Below, piece after piece: positions 24,397 through 38,086 of a stretch of DNA of 64,000 bases. Under the pieces are notes generated by a model, which saw nothing but the letters and a program-made list of their open reading frames with translations, searched no databases and had not been told where the DNA came from. Positions within the stretch are counted from its first letter, which is position 1; each line of letters opens with the position of its first letter. Position numbers and translations under genes: made by a program. The stretch comes from Theocolax elegans (Eukaryota > Arthropoda > Insecta > Hymenoptera > Cerocephalidae): the NCBI GenBank assembly GCA_026168455.1, contig CM047431.1, forward strand, positions 57,866,910 to 57,930,909, in the 5' to 3' direction.

Positions 24397-25104
24397 GGCT
24401 CCCTCTTCCTCTCTCAGTCACGCGTGTGTGGGTGTGCGGGTGCCAGGCCCCTGGCGAAAATGTCGATAACGAAAAACCGCGCGAACGAGGCTAGAGGGAG
24501 AAAGAGAGTAGACCTGTACACACGTATATATATATGTGTGTACACCTACGTACGTCCGTGTGTGAGTGTGAGAGTGAGAGCGAGAGAGAGCGAGAGAGAG
24601 AGAGAGAGAGAGAAGGTTCGACCAACTATTTTGTCGGTGCGCAGTTAAAGCGAGTCGGCGAACTGTACGAGCCAGGGAAAGAGAGGGCGAGTCGAGTGAC
24701 TAGCACCGGACTATATACACCATGTGTACACAGAGGAGCACTGCTATCCCTCTCTCTCTTTCTCTTCACCACGCGACGTCAAAATCTATTGGGGTTAGCC
24801 CCTACACTGCGACGCCCTTCATCGAAAATCGCTCGGGACTGCAAAGATCCTCTTTTTTCCTTTTTTCGATCCCCGAGGTGTGTGAGTGTGGGTGTCCATG
24901 TGCCGGTGTATAGAAGGAGAAGAAGCGCCATCTGCACGTGGTAAAGAGCAAAACTTGCCAAACTTGGCCAAGTTGACGCTGCTAGGATTAGCTAGAATCA
25001 GCCGCGCTCCCGTTATCGGGCTGTATCCCAAGACTCGGTATACCTTACTCAACCTAACGATCGCTCTTTCCTTCGAAAGGTCCACCCACGATTCGCTCTT
25101 ACTT

Positions 25105-25145
<41 letters not shown>

Positions 25146-26249
25146 ATCCGTCTCTCGAGCCCCCCCCCCCCCCTCTGAAGTTTTTCTACTTGAAACGCCG
25201 GCCAACCCGAAAATTTCACAAAATTCAACGTACTTCTAATTGCACATAATACATTCGGTGCTAATTATCGCGTCTAATCAACTTGTAAGGGAGATAATCA
25301 CTTCAAAACAAACAATAAAGGTAAAGATGAATTCGGAAAGTACGGTGATAAAAAAACGAGAGTCATCCTCGAAAATCTGACGCGTACCAGTTGCGCGTAT
25401 ACGTGTATGTGTATCTGGACAATGCTCCGGTATAATAAAAAGTAATCTTATGGGCTATTCCCCAAAAGCGCGCCAGACATTTCGAGTCTCGTAAAATATT
25501 TCTCTTACACGTGTCGATGCGTTTCGTCACTACGTCAGGATGTACGATGATGAATTTACACGGTTTTTTATTAGACGCCACGCAAACCGAATCGCGTCGT
25601 ACTTTCAATCTTCTTTTTTAGTGTTGTATCGTTTACCTGAACACCAAAACATTATTAATCACAATTCACCGATAATTTTTAATTAATTTCTTATTTATTA
25701 AAGATTTTAAAGCCTAATTGCGAGGCTTATTTTTAGTAATATACGTAATTTAAAGACAAGTATATTATTATAATGCATTATTTGTTAAAATTTTACACAC
25801 AAATGGGGTGAACCTAAAATTAACATTGAATGCTTACAAAATTATGCGTTATATATACGATGCATCAAAACGTTTTACGTTTTATATTAATAATTCGCTA
25901 TTTTCAAGGAACTACGACAATTGCACGCTTCAACGTTCAATTCGTTAAGTATTTGAGTGTTTAAAAGAAACTGACGTATGTCATTGTAAAAAATAGTTTC
26001 CTTTTAGAATCATAAATAGACTACACCGCGATTGATATCTTCATACGAAGAGCCGCATTTACATTTTGGACTGTCCATAATTTTTACAAGTATATCAGAG
26101 TTACAATATTATGCTTAGCTCGGCTCGGTTTGTATTAATTACCCAATAACTTACAATTCATATCTTTTAATTTATTTTAAGTTAATTTTTCGTAAAAAAA
26201 CAATAGTATTGAATACCGATGGACAAGTGCATATACTTTAATGGAATAG
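18014..26249. other. Long non-coding stretch dense in simple repeats
   Basis: No credible exon was found in this 8.2-kb stretch. Main contents are (GA)n at about 19022-19045, GC-rich sequence at 19700-20000, a (GT)n/(CA)n cluster at 21815-21860 and 22150-22460, (TA)n at 22530-22550 and 22835-22857, a TTCCTCC-type purine-pyrimidine minisatellite at 24115-24210, (CT)n at 24365-24392, (GA)n at 24580-24613, (CT)n at 25107-25142 followed by a run of C at about 25161-25173. The sequence TACAGAGTGTACCAAAAATT at about 19258 resembles a solo mariner-type end. Confidence 0.45.
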
Positions 26250-26410
26250 CCGAGGATCTACACACTTCAAAAGGTCAAAAAAAATAAATGTGAAGACTTT
26301 TCAAAGATTTCTAAAGATTTCAGGAGATTTGTAAAGACTTCTGAAGTCTCTGGAAATCTTAGATATTTTTGGAAATCTTTTCGAGATTTCAGAGTGCGTA
26401 GCCCCTCGGG
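26250..26410. mobile_element. Short foldback MITE
   Basis: The left end CCGAGGATCTACACACTT pairs with the right end, which read in reverse complement is CCCGAGGGGCTACGCACTCT. The interior pairs through repeats of AAAGATTTC and GGAAATCTT, giving a hairpin-like structure of about 160 bp. No coding capacity and no clear target duplication. Confidence 0.6.
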
Positions 26411-27283
26411 AAAAGTATTCTTTGTCTTCATTAAAATTTAATTTTATGAAAAATAAAAAATAATACTTTATCAATTTGTTTATTATATATTTTTACGTCT
26501 ATTAGCGTGTATACGGTATTAAAAAAAATTTCAAGTAATCATATTGAGTAGCTTTGTTTTAAAAAATTAAAATGTAAAAAATGGAGTTTTTTGGTCAAAC
26601 GCTTCCAGGAATAAAAAGCCTTCGATCCACTTGAAATTTTTGAAAAGAATAGTCTTTTTGATAGTTTCGATCCCTATTCTTTTTCTATTCTTTTTCAGTT
26701 CAAAATATCTATTATTACGTAAGTTATTAAGCATTATATATTTTTGTACAAAATATTTGATTATTTATATCTCTAAAAATAGTTGCTCAAATATGTTGAA
26801 AAAAATCGTGGAAATAGAACATAATAATAACATATTGCTGTAAAAATTTTAAAATCTTTCATGTATTAGTTTTTTATAAAAAATTATAATCTAAAAGGTA
26901 ACTTTTATTAAAATTTTGTTTACGTATAAAGTAGTCTAATGTGCAACTAACCATATTTTTGGAAGAAAATGTTTTTAGAAAATTCAAAGAAAAGTAAAAA
27001 AAAATTTTTTATATTTTTAATTGACACCACTAAAATTTTTTATACCAATTTATGAAAAGATTTTTATTTAAATTAATTTAGAATTAATAAATCAAATTAC
27101 TAGCTAATTTCAATCAGAAAAGAATAATATTTTTCTAAATGTTATAACAATTTGTTTTAAATAATTAAATAATACTATATTGGAGTAATATATTTCATAC
27201 AGGATCGACATGTTAATTTGAGGAAGCTACGTGCCAATTAATTGACAGCGGTTTTTGTCAATGCGTTTTCAAGTACATGAAAA

Positions 27284-27426
27284 ATCCCTAGTAAAAATTT
27301 ACCATTTGAAGGTTAAATAAAACTCTAATTTTGCCATTTATTGGGCATTTATTCGGTATTTTATGATACTTGGCCATTTTTTGGCTTAAAAAACGTTACA
27401 TTTATGGTCAGATTTCTACTAGGGAT
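27284..27426. mobile_element. Short MITE with ATCCCTAGTA termini
   Basis: Starts ATCCCTAGTAAAAATTTACC and ends ATTTCTACTAGGGAT, an inverted pair that continues for about 25-30 bp with mismatches. Length is about 143 bp, with AT-rich interior and no coding sequence. Confidence 0.7.
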
Positions 27427-28654
27427 GTTATAAAATGTATTAAACTTTTTTGTAATTTTGCATATAAATACATATTTTATGCATTAAAAACTTAATTTTA
27501 ATATTTTTTTTTCAATATGTGCATTAAATTTCAACGTTTTTTTAACAGTACTTATATACTGTTTTAAATGCGCGTAATTATTATAAAACTTACACCGTGT
27601 TCAATTAGATTAGGAATTTGCTTTAATTTTTTTGAATGGGTATTTAGAAGACTCGATGATAAAATTTAATAATAATTTATTTGTAATTTTGCCAATGTAC
27701 ACTGAAATAAAGAAGTCTTATTCTAAGCGGAATTCTCGTTAAGAAATATTTGGTTGTTTTTATTGTGATTTTCTTACAATTAGGAAGATTTTCCTTGATC
27801 TTCCAATATTAATATTTTAAAGTTACAGTTGATCATTATTTTACGAAAGATAATCCCGCTTCTTATTCCTAAAATCATCTGTTTAATTATAAAATTAACC
27901 GATATTCTTTTCGAAGGCCCGTTCAAGAAAAATTCTCCTTAAACTTTGAGTTTTAAGAAAAAAAACGTAGTTAATATTTCCGTAGGTGCAGGTTACAAAC
28001 TAATGACAATTAGGTTTACTGAAAAAAAATGCGCAACAGAAAAAAAAGAGTGAACGTTTGACACTCGACCGGCTTATCGATAGTTAATTTTGGGTCGAGT
28101 CAAAGAGGACGAGTAACCTCTCGGTTGGTAGGAAATTAATCAGACGCATTGAGAGGAAAAGCGCGAGTGCCAGGGTCATTATAAATGCGAAAACGAGAAG
28201 AGTAGAGAAGATGAAGGAAGGAATATATCCGGGGGACAAAGGAGCACTCGCTGATTGGAACAAGATGGGTTCGTTACATCGTGAGAGGTGACACACCCGC
28301 CGGTTCGGAATTAACCTCGGACCTTTGTGGCCGCCCGCGAAATTGTTACGTTACGTCGAAGGTATAAGGTAGCTGCTGCCGCTGTTGCTGTCGCTGTTAC
28401 CGCTGGTGGTCGTGCTGCACCAACTCTCTCGCGCTCGGCGCTCCATGTATATTTATAACGAATCGTCTTCCCTCTTGGTGACTATATCCTCGAAACGAAT
28501 TCCGCTTTGTAGCCAAGTCAATTTTTTCTCGTCAATTCGTTCTCGTCAAACGAATTCGTATCTCTCGAGCTCCCGGTGGTGGTGAAAACGAATTTACGTA
28601 TACAGTTTGTGAAAAAAACAATGAGAATATAACGGAGGGGGGAGGGCGTCGTCC

Positions 28655-28685
<31 letters not shown>

Positions 28686-28838
28686 TGTCGTCTCTTCATT
28701 CTCGAAAATAAAAGGTTGACGATTCTTTTCGCGGGTCGCGCGAACGGACGTTAAACGCAATCGTTGGCATTAAAAGACGAAAAAAATGGTCAGGTTTTGC
28801 ATACTCGGGCGCGGTACGTACGTACACAGCTACGTATA

Positions 28839-28869
<31 letters not shown>

Positions 28870-31800
28870 GAAGAGAATGTCGTGCGAGAGCCTCGGGGCA
28901 AAATCTTACGCGCAAACGACGTAATGGCGCTCGTAAAAAAAGTCCTGCGTGCGCAATAAAAATTTACGAGCCAAATAATAACCCGCAAGCCGCCGCAGCC
29001 GCCGGTGGTGCCGGTGGTGCTGGTGCTGCTGCTGCTCTTGCCGTCGCTCTTCGAAAACTTACGTGTAGGTGTACCTCTGCTTCTCCTCTCTGCGTGTGAG
29101 TGTGGGCATACACGTATCTTCGGGTGGATGGACGGCTCAGGTCGTGCGTAAGGAACACCTATGTGTGAATGCGCGAGCGCGCGCGTGTGTGTGTGTGTGT
29201 GTGCGAGCGCGCGCGCGAGTGAGTGCCGTAACCCGTTTTCTCGACGCGATAGTAAACGCCCGTCGATTTTTCATTCTCTCTCTCTCTCTCTCTCCCTCTC
29301 CCTCTCTCGCTCCTTATCTCCGCACGTCGGAGGAAAAAAATTAACGAAACCGGCGCGAACATGACCTGTAATAAGTGAGGTAACTGGACTACACCGTCCG
29401 TACCCTTTTCTTTTTACTTCTCGCTTTATTTTTCTTTTTTTTTTTGCCTCTTTTGATTTATTTGCCTTCATGGCTCGACGTAAAATTTGCACTCTTTTTT
29501 TTTCGCCAACGAAACTGAACCTGGATTGACGTTACAAAACCGCTACGGTTTTATATATGCATTATAAACGCTTTGTATCGTCCCCCTCTCCCCCCTCCCC
29601 CTCCTCCGTCCCTTTTTTTCGACCTACATATTCTACGTGTCGACCTCAACGAATAAATAAAAGAGGGATCTTGAAGCGTGGCGTACACGAATAGTTAAGT
29701 TTGGACGAGGAGAAGTGGGAATATACGCATATATACGTAACAAACGAGGATAGAGTAGGGATTAAAATAAAAATAATATATATCCTTTCGAGGATAAGAA
29801 AAAATTAAGAGCCTCGTCGATTTAACGCCAAGAGACACTAAACGATTCGAGATATATTTACTCGACATTTCTTTTTATTTTTACGAGCCACTCGATCGGC
29901 CGCCGATATTACCAAATTTCAAAGATTTAACACTCGATAAAAATTCATGAATTATCGCATTGAAAAAGATTTTTAATCTATTTGCGTGCAGAAAGTTCAA
30001 CGATAGCGATATAGACTTTGAAAGCCCCGAAGACCTATTTAACAAATTTTTCTTTTACATATCTACATGTATATCTTTTTAAAAATAAATGTTCAAGATA
30101 TATATAGAGTTCAGTATGTTGAAGTTATGTCGCTAATTTTCATGGAACGTACGCAAGTTCCTTGATTATCTTAACGATTATTCTGATTTTCCATCGAGTA
30201 ATGGGTTATATACTATTTTTGTTAAATTAACCTAAACAAAATTTACAAAGGAACTTGACGACAAAATATAGCTATTTTATATATAGCTAATTAAAAATAT
30301 AGTTATTTTAAAATTTTAAAAACTGCTAGATGGACTAACGCGTGATGTTGTCAATAATAATCGAGAAATACTAATCCAAAAAATTTGTATATTCTGCTGA
30401 AAATAAATACGTGAGGATACTTGATGAAAAGGGTTAATTGAATAAAAATATAATTTGTTTAACGTTAAAATACCAAAGGACCGAATGTCACATCTCGTTA
30501 ACCCTAATGTATCAGTACATGACAATGTGTATAAAAATTGTGCGTGAAAATAAAGAAAAAGCTTATTCGAAGAAGGTACACAGGGTGAGGAAAAATTGTG
30601 TCGATGTTGAAGGAAAGAAGAAAATCGAGTCACTCGAGCAACCCACGAGGATTAGAGGGCAAGTCTCGCGGGCTCGTTAATTTACGCGAAAGTCGCAAGC
30701 ACGAAATCGAGCTCACGCGTCTAGTCCGCAACGACAAAAAGGACGAGTGAGCATCAGAGGGAGTGGAGAGGGTGTGTGTGTGGGGAGGGGGCGGGAAGGG
30801 GGGAAGCCTCTACGGTGCGATAGAGATAAAGCCCGAAGCGGAAAGAGGAGGAGAAGGTGGAGGAGGTGGAGGAGGTGGAGGAGGAGAAGTAGGAGGACTG
30901 GCGCCGAAGAGGTCGGATCTCCGGGGGTACGTGACGGGAATGCCAAGCAGCTAGCGCACACGGAATATTCGCCAACGATCGAGGATCTCACCGAGGACGA
31001 AAGAATTAATACCCGGGATTCGTCGGTCGTCCTCGTGCTCCCCTACACACGTATAACCCTCTTCTCTCTTTCTCCTCCTACTCTTCGGGAAACGCGCCGG
31101 TCCATTTTAACGAGCCGGCATCCTCCTTTTTCCCCTTTCGCGTCAACCTTTATTTACCCTTTCCGTTCTTCCCTTCTCCCTATAGCGAAATTCCTTCCTA
31201 ATTTTTCCGCTTTATTCCCGAAGCTACGATATTTGGCTTAGCTGTCGACTAAGATTTCGACTTGGACGATACTTTGATTTCCGCAAGGTCGACGAACGAT
31301 AAAAAAAAATTGGGGTCTCCCCCCCATACGTTATGTTGGAGTTTCAAAACAATCCTAATAGATCATTTTCATTACGTACAAACAAAGAGAGGCTTGTTTA
31401 CTTTTTCTCTTTTTTGGAAGAATTCAGATCAATTTAGTTGCAGTTAACGGCAAATGTGACGCACGCATCGGATGATTATCGAGAAAAACATTTGTCGTAA
31501 ACAATGTTTGAAGGTAAAAGAAAGTTTTACGACTTTGCCTGCGATAGCCACCCGATCAACGGTATAAGGTCAGTCGGTATGAACATTTATTTTTTCTATG
31601 TCCCAACCTCGCAGATTGTAAACATATGTGCGTATATATATACACTCGAGTTTAGCACCCAAACTTACTTCGCAAAAATAATAATTCTCCAAAAGCAAAA
31701 AAAAAACTACAGATCCACGATTAATACCCAAAAAAGGTAGGGAATTATGAGGTAAGCTTCGTTATATATCGAGTGTATTACGATTAACGTTGAGTGGAAA

Positions 31801-33614
31801 AATGTTTAAGCTTACAAGGATAAAAAATTATTTGAAGTTATTCGCAGCATTAACCTGTATATATAATAATATGTATATATTATGCATTTACAAATCATTT
31901 CGCGAGCAAGTAGTAGATATTGAACCCATGGGCGTTTTTTTTTTGTACAAAACGGTAGAGAATAATAGGTTGGAATATATATATACGGTGTAACGTTTAC
32001 GCGTATACGCACATATATCTATATATATTCTTTCTGGAAAATTATACATCGCGTACGGTATTATACAGTATACCCAAGCGAGTGCAGCCGCGAAATCGAC
32101 TCTTAAAACGACTGTTTCGATATATATACATGTGTAGGTACGTGGATAATAATTCGGATATACGGTGCATTATAATGACGCTCGGAGAGTAACGCGTATT
32201 CGCGAAAATCCGTGTTTTCAAATGCACGTCCAATTCTTCCAACGGATTATTTTTTTTCTTTTTCTTTTTTTTTTTTAGGTAAAAGTGGGGATTCTTTTTG
32301 ACGCGCATGTACTCGTGAAAATGACGAGACGTTCCTTTTTGCGATTTCGAATCTACTTTTCGTTCGCGTTTAAATATATACATACATAGTAGCGCATGCG
32401 CGAAATATAGAAAAAAGTATAGTTGTAATAGGAAGTAGGAAAAAATGCAACTATTTCACTGGAGGGTGTGGAAAAACATGTAACTTTTTGATCTCATCTC
32501 TATGTATATATACATACATTTAGTTTTGCGAGGAAATGGCGCGTGCGTGAAACGAGGCCGAAAATCGTGCGTCAACTTAAACGAAACCAATCGAGAGAGA
32601 TAGAGAGAGATAGATAGAGAGAGAGAGAGACGCCGTACGTGCAAAATGATTCTTCTTCGATAATTTCATCGACGAGCGAGTGGTTCAAATATAACTGTAC
32701 GGCATTTTCACTTTAAATTTTAAGGTAGTAATGACTCTTAAATAAAGTTTTCTACTTTGTTAGTTTCACAACGAAAATGTAAAAATTAATTCGTTATTGA
32801 CATAGTTTAGGGAATTAATCTTAGTTATTTGCGCCTCAGCGTAATAAATACCATGACAATTAGTATAAAAAAATAGGAATTTGGTCAATTTTACCTCGGG
32901 CGAGCCAGACTCGAGTTTTGACTTGAGTCGCCTAAAAAGCGAGAAGACAATCAGCAGATAAATTCAAGGGACGAAATTTGAATGGGCGCACGGTGGGCAT
33001 TCTCCATTATTTAATAATTAAATACGTTATTTTTGTACACCGTGCGTTAATAAAATGTTTAAATATATATTTTAATTCATTAAATGAATTGAACTGGTAA
33101 ATTTCTCGAACTGTTGTTGTACAAAATGTTCTTTGTTATTCAATGTATTGGAAAGTCGAGAATAGGAATGTCAAAATCGGTGGATTCGGAAATCTCGATA
33201 ACACGTTTGATTTTAATTTATTTTATTCAAACTGTTGGTCGCACAGTGCACAAAAAAGGGTAAGTATCAATTTTCCGTTTTGACTAATTCGATCCGAAGA
33301 GGATAATTCTTGAGTGCCTACAATTTTACCTCCCTCGCCTTCCTCCGCGCTTCCGAAATAAATGTTTACCAACGCACGTGCGCTTCCTCTCTATAAATGT
33401 TCCAGCAACAAAGTAAAAGTAAAAATGTTTAACGCATCCGATCGCAGTTCGAGTTTGTTGGAAATTGCACGTGGGGCCGGAGAGGATGGGTATTATTCCG
33501 TAAGATTCGCTTTTGAAACACGGTACCTGAAACATCAAGTACGAAGAGATCGAAGGGATTTTCTCTTTGGTGACAGAGTTTCATCCAGTTCGGACCTATG
33601 TAGGACGAAGCTTT

Positions 33615-33681
<67 letters not shown>

Positions 33682-34662
33682 GGACGAGAAGAGATAGATA
33701 CAAAGAGATCGCGAAGGGCCGGGTAGAGAACGGTGGCGTGGATGGGTAACGCAACACCGTTGCGTATCGACTCGCTCAGAGGCTCTTTGCGAGAGCTTAT
33801 ATGCGTGCGTTGGTAATACTCGAGCTCTCCTCTCTCTCTCTCTCTCTTTCTCTCGCCCTCTCCCTCCGTGCCTCTGTGTGTACGCGTACACACGACCGGC
33901 TGACCAACCCTCCAAGGATAATGCGCCTGGATAGCTTTTAAGGGCTGCCCAACCTACCAAAAGTAAACTCTACTTTAATCATTATACACGATCGAACGAT
34001 TCATTATTCATAGATTCTTCTTTTTTCTTGCTATATTTATAATACATACTCCCTTCAGTATATCGCACATACGCACGCACATTATATGTATATATAATAA
34101 TTAAAAAAAAACCCGGTATATCCTGATGGGCAAACGTAAATACATCTCAACGCATAGACGTACATATTTTTCATCGCAAAGAAAAAAAATATATATAAAA
34201 AAATGACCATATCCGAATGGTATGTATCTGTATTAATATTAATATATCGAAAAATACGCGTACACCTATCGTTTTACGATGAAACGCGACCAGATTGGGA
34301 GGGACAGAAAGAGGAGGAAGGAGACAGAGAGAGAGAGAGAGAGAGGGAACACATATGTAACATTAGAATATTGTAGCTCGGACATAAACATATCCGTACC
34401 GCGTCGATAAGAGGAACTGCACTGTACGAAACAACCTGACTCTACGTACAACAGATACCCAGAGAGAAAGAGAGAAAGAGAGAGATGCTGGGACGCACAC
34501 ACAACGTTCTCGACGCAAAGAGACAGGGGGAGAGAGAGAGAGAGAGAGAGGAAATATTGAAAGGCGAATATGTTATAATGACACATCGAACACACAGTCT
34601 TTTACCACTCAATTTTCCGTGACACGAGTGTATCGAATGAACAACATACATACATACATACA

Positions 34663-34694
<32 letters not shown>

Positions 34695-36850
34695 CATACA
34701 TACATACATACATACACGTATATATTTATATATATTTTTCTTTGTTTCCAGTCTTGTTTACGTATACACGCACAAGTACATGTATGTATATCTTTGTGAG
34801 CGTTATGAAAATTTGTTATCGTACTACCTTTTAGTTTCGCAATTTTGTATTATTTTAGATTTTCATTCATACATGACAAGAAGCGCATTGTAACGGTAAG
34901 GAAAGATTCATCTCGATAACCACTAAGTTATATACTATTATAATTAGTTTATTTCATTTAATCGGCATTCGCATGTCTGTCATTGTATTATTATTGGTTT
35001 TTTGTTTAAGAGAGACGGATAAGAGATTAAAATGTTAAACCATGTATAAATTTAATCCAAAATTTGTTGATGCTCGAACGCATTTTGTTGTATTATTTGG
35101 AGTACAAACCATTTTGATTAGCAAAGAGTTGTTACAAAATTTGTTTCAGCAAGACAACGCAACTTTTACGTGAAAATTTGTGAATTAGTTTTAAAATGTA
35201 CGGGAAGCGTTATGTCGAATCGAAGCGAATTAAAGTAAAGAGACGAAAAAGGTTGCTTGAAAGCCTAATGGTACGATGCTTGGCTAACAAACACTTTGAG
35301 ATTGGACTCCGCCAAGTTGGCGATTAATCCAGCTCGAGCCAATTCGTTGAATGACAGTCTCTCTCCCTCTATACGCATATTGTAGACCACGGCAGAGAGT
35401 GGAAAAAGGAATAAAGAAAAAAATTGGGAGGCACGTGGTGTATAGCTATACTCGGTATAGAATGGTTAGCGCGTAAAAAGGTGAGATATGTGTGCGTATA
35501 AGGGGAGTTAGTTGGTTCATCGACACTTGGTTGTGTCGGCGACGGGCGCGGTATAAGGCAATTTGCGCCTCGACCGTCTCGGCTTTCACAGGATGATGCA
35601 AATCTTCGTCGCTCGCGCGCGAGTATCTATGTCTACGCGTACACACGTATACACGTACTCACCACGCTCACACGAATCTCGCAAATCCGGGTAGCTCTCG
35701 TCAGCGAAACCCTCGAGCGTCAGGTGGCTCTTTTTACACTTCTAATACTTGTCATCGATGGTCTGGCTTCGGTCTAATCCTTTCCGTGAATCCACTAACC
35801 CCACCTCCCACCTCCCACCTCCCACTTCAACCCACCCTCCCTGTTACTTCCTTTATTGTATATCGCACCATCTTGCACATCTATCGAATCTTAACCCTCC
35901 ATGAAAAAAAAATATTAGGCGAAAATCATTTTTAACTTGACGTCAAACCTTCAAAGTTAGCGTATTCTATCTTAAAATTGGTCAAATTATTATGTAAGTG
36001 GAAGTAGCAACTCGGATTCTATTATTTATAAGTAAAGAAAATGATTTTTTTCTTAATTCTTTTGAGAACGCTTTAAGCAACACATTCCAATTGTGTTTGA
36101 TATTTGAATCAATAATTTTTTAGCTACCGCTAGGCTCTCTTATGACTTCGACTTAGTGGCTAAACCACTTTCTTTAATTTTTATTTAAAAAAAAATGACT
36201 TTTTGTTAAAATCAGAATATAAAGAAAATATTTTCTATAATTATATAATTCTTATTAGTATATTTTTTTTATCAATAGTGATGTAAAAAACTTCTTCCGA
36301 GAATAAATATATAATTAAAAGAAAAACTTACAAATCGAATCATTTATCATTTATCGACAATGAAATTATGTACACACACCAATATAACACGACAATATAA
36401 ACTTTGAAGAAAAAATCAAAATTTTCTCGAAATATTGCAAAATCTTTCTATAATCAATGCTGTGAAAAACGGCGATATCAATTTTTACAAAAGCATAATT
36501 TTTTTCTTTCCCCTTGAGAATACTTAATTCAATATTTTATACACGACAATTTCGATTGATATAAGATTTAAATTTTGTAATACCGCCTCGGCTACTTAAA
36601 CCTTCAGATATTTGAACGTTGAAAGAAATATTTCTTTTTTTTTTTGTTTTTTTAAGTAAGCTAAACAAAAGTGTATATAGACGAGTTCCCGGTGAATCGT
36701 CGCGCATAAAATTTAAAATTGCAGACTGATAAAAATTTATCGAGTCGCACTACATACTACGCAACCTTGCACGTACATACAGACAGAAAGAGAGAAAGAG
36801 AGAGAGACCGAACCATACGTACGTAAGAATACGATTGACCTTGGTACTCA
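27427..36850. other. Long non-coding stretch with microsatellites
   Basis: No credible exon. Main contents: (CGT)n-like repeats near 28652-28690, (GA)n at 28845-28873, (GT)n at 29187-29203, (CT)n at 29276-29295, (GGTGGA)n at 30855-30890, (GA)n at 32595-32630, a long (GA)n at about 33615-33676, (GA)n at 34328-34348 and 34527-34550, and a (CATA)n array at about 34646-34715. Patches at 28340-28760 and 30640-31000 are CpG-richer and could be regulatory. Confidence 0.45.
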
Positions 36851-36880
36851 CCTGCACCAAACACCGAAGAACAAAAAAGA
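36834..36880 (-). promoter_or_regulatory. Candidate recursive splice site (zero-length exon) in the host gene intron
   Basis: Read on the minus strand, a pyrimidine-rich tract (CTCTCTTTCTTTTTTGTTCT) leads to TTTGGTGCAG^GTGAGTACC, with the junction between 36852 and 36851. An acceptor directly followed by a strong donor is the signature of ratchet-type recursive splicing, known from long introns of Drosophila developmental genes. It lies in the long intron upstream of the 59-nt exon at 9075-9133, on the same strand. A short real exon cannot be accommodated because no AG lies just before the CAG at a useful distance. Confidence 0.45.
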
Positions 36881-37017
36881 AAGAGAGAATTAATTATGTA
36901 ATCGAGAAAGTTCGTTCAAGATTATTAACGGCGCAACATCATCGTGTATCTCGAGTCCACGTACCAATGAAATTCACCTTTGAAACTACAGAAAGAGAGA
37001 TGCAGTAAAAGAGAGTA

Positions 37018-37048
<31 letters not shown>

Positions 37049-37446
37049 TAGTGAGAGTGATTCGTAATGGTATATTAACCTGAAGCATTAAACTCGGAAC
37101 GAAAGCGCGCTAATGAGCCAGTTCTGATTAAATACGCGTATTATCTATCGTACCTATGAATATTAAATCTTTCTATAGAAATACATGCACACAAGTTGGA
37201 CTTGCGGTTAAGTATCTTGTGAAACGCGTAATTTGCATCGTCGCGCATTTCGAATCGTTCTACTTCGCGTATTATAATCGGCCGATGCACGCATCCATAT
37301 ACTTATACCGTCGCGTTCGTTTAGTTTCCAATAGTCTATTGATTTTGAACGATCGCGCGACGCGCATCGCAGTAACCTCTAGCTCCTTGAATTTTGAAAC
37401 ATCCACACACACACAAATTACAAATATTGGAAATTCTTGTTTCGCG

Positions 37447-37609
37447 ACTACAATCAGAAAAAAGTTGTAGTTAAAATTACAATGTTGTCCAGTAATGCAG
37501 GGACAAACTGACACTAAATCCAAAAATTCACCACAGAGATTATAATAAAATTTGCTAGAAAGTTATTAATTTATTTACTCTCTAAATATAGTCCAGTTAA
37601 AATTTCACT
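37447..37609. repeat. Left terminal inverted repeat of the CACTA-like element
   Basis: Pairs with 49012-49169 in reverse complement over its whole length with scattered mismatches and small indels. Shared blocks include AAAATTACAATGTTGTC, GCAGGGACA, CTGACAC and TACTCTCTAAATATA. The outermost CACTG is degraded here to CAATC. Confidence 0.85.
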
Positions 37610-37740
37610 ATTTGAATCAGTTAATTTATTTTAACTGAAAAAACAGTGAAAAATTCACTGGATTTTTAGCGTTTAATTTATTGCTGACAATTCAGCTGAA
37701 AACTTACTGATTGAATCAGTGAAATATCGACTGAATGTCC
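37596..37740. repeat. Left subterminal repeat region
   Basis: Multiple short copies, in both orientations, of CAGTGAAA, TTTCACT, CACTGGAT and AACTGA follow the left inverted repeat. In plant CACTA elements such subterminal motifs bind the element-encoded DNA-binding protein; by analogy they could be binding sites for the zinc-finger transposase or the SAM protein. Confidence 0.65.
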
Positions 37741-38086
37741 ATAAAACGCATATCATGATTTTTCCCGGAAAAATCTTAACGGTCAAGTGCAGAAAATATC
37801 GACACTTACTCTCTGAATTGCTGCAGGATTATTTGAGCTTTTAATTAAAAAGGTGTGTATAATACTAATTAATTTATTTGATATAGACAAAAGAAAACCT
37901 TTTTTAATAAATATATGAGTTTAATACTTTCATTTTTATTCATCTTTTTTCAATATAATAAAGCAACAAATTTAGGTTAAGACTTAGTATTGTTTAAAAT
38001 TTGTTATTATTACATTTCTTACTTGTATAAAATAAAGTACTTAAAAGTTACATATTATTGTTTTAGCTGCATTATAATCTATTTTT

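Noticed and set aside
35446..35646. Minus-strand 66-codon frame with DEDLHHPVKAETVEAQIALY
   Set aside because: Looks mildly protein-like, but no usable splice acceptor or donor frames it and no family is recognised.
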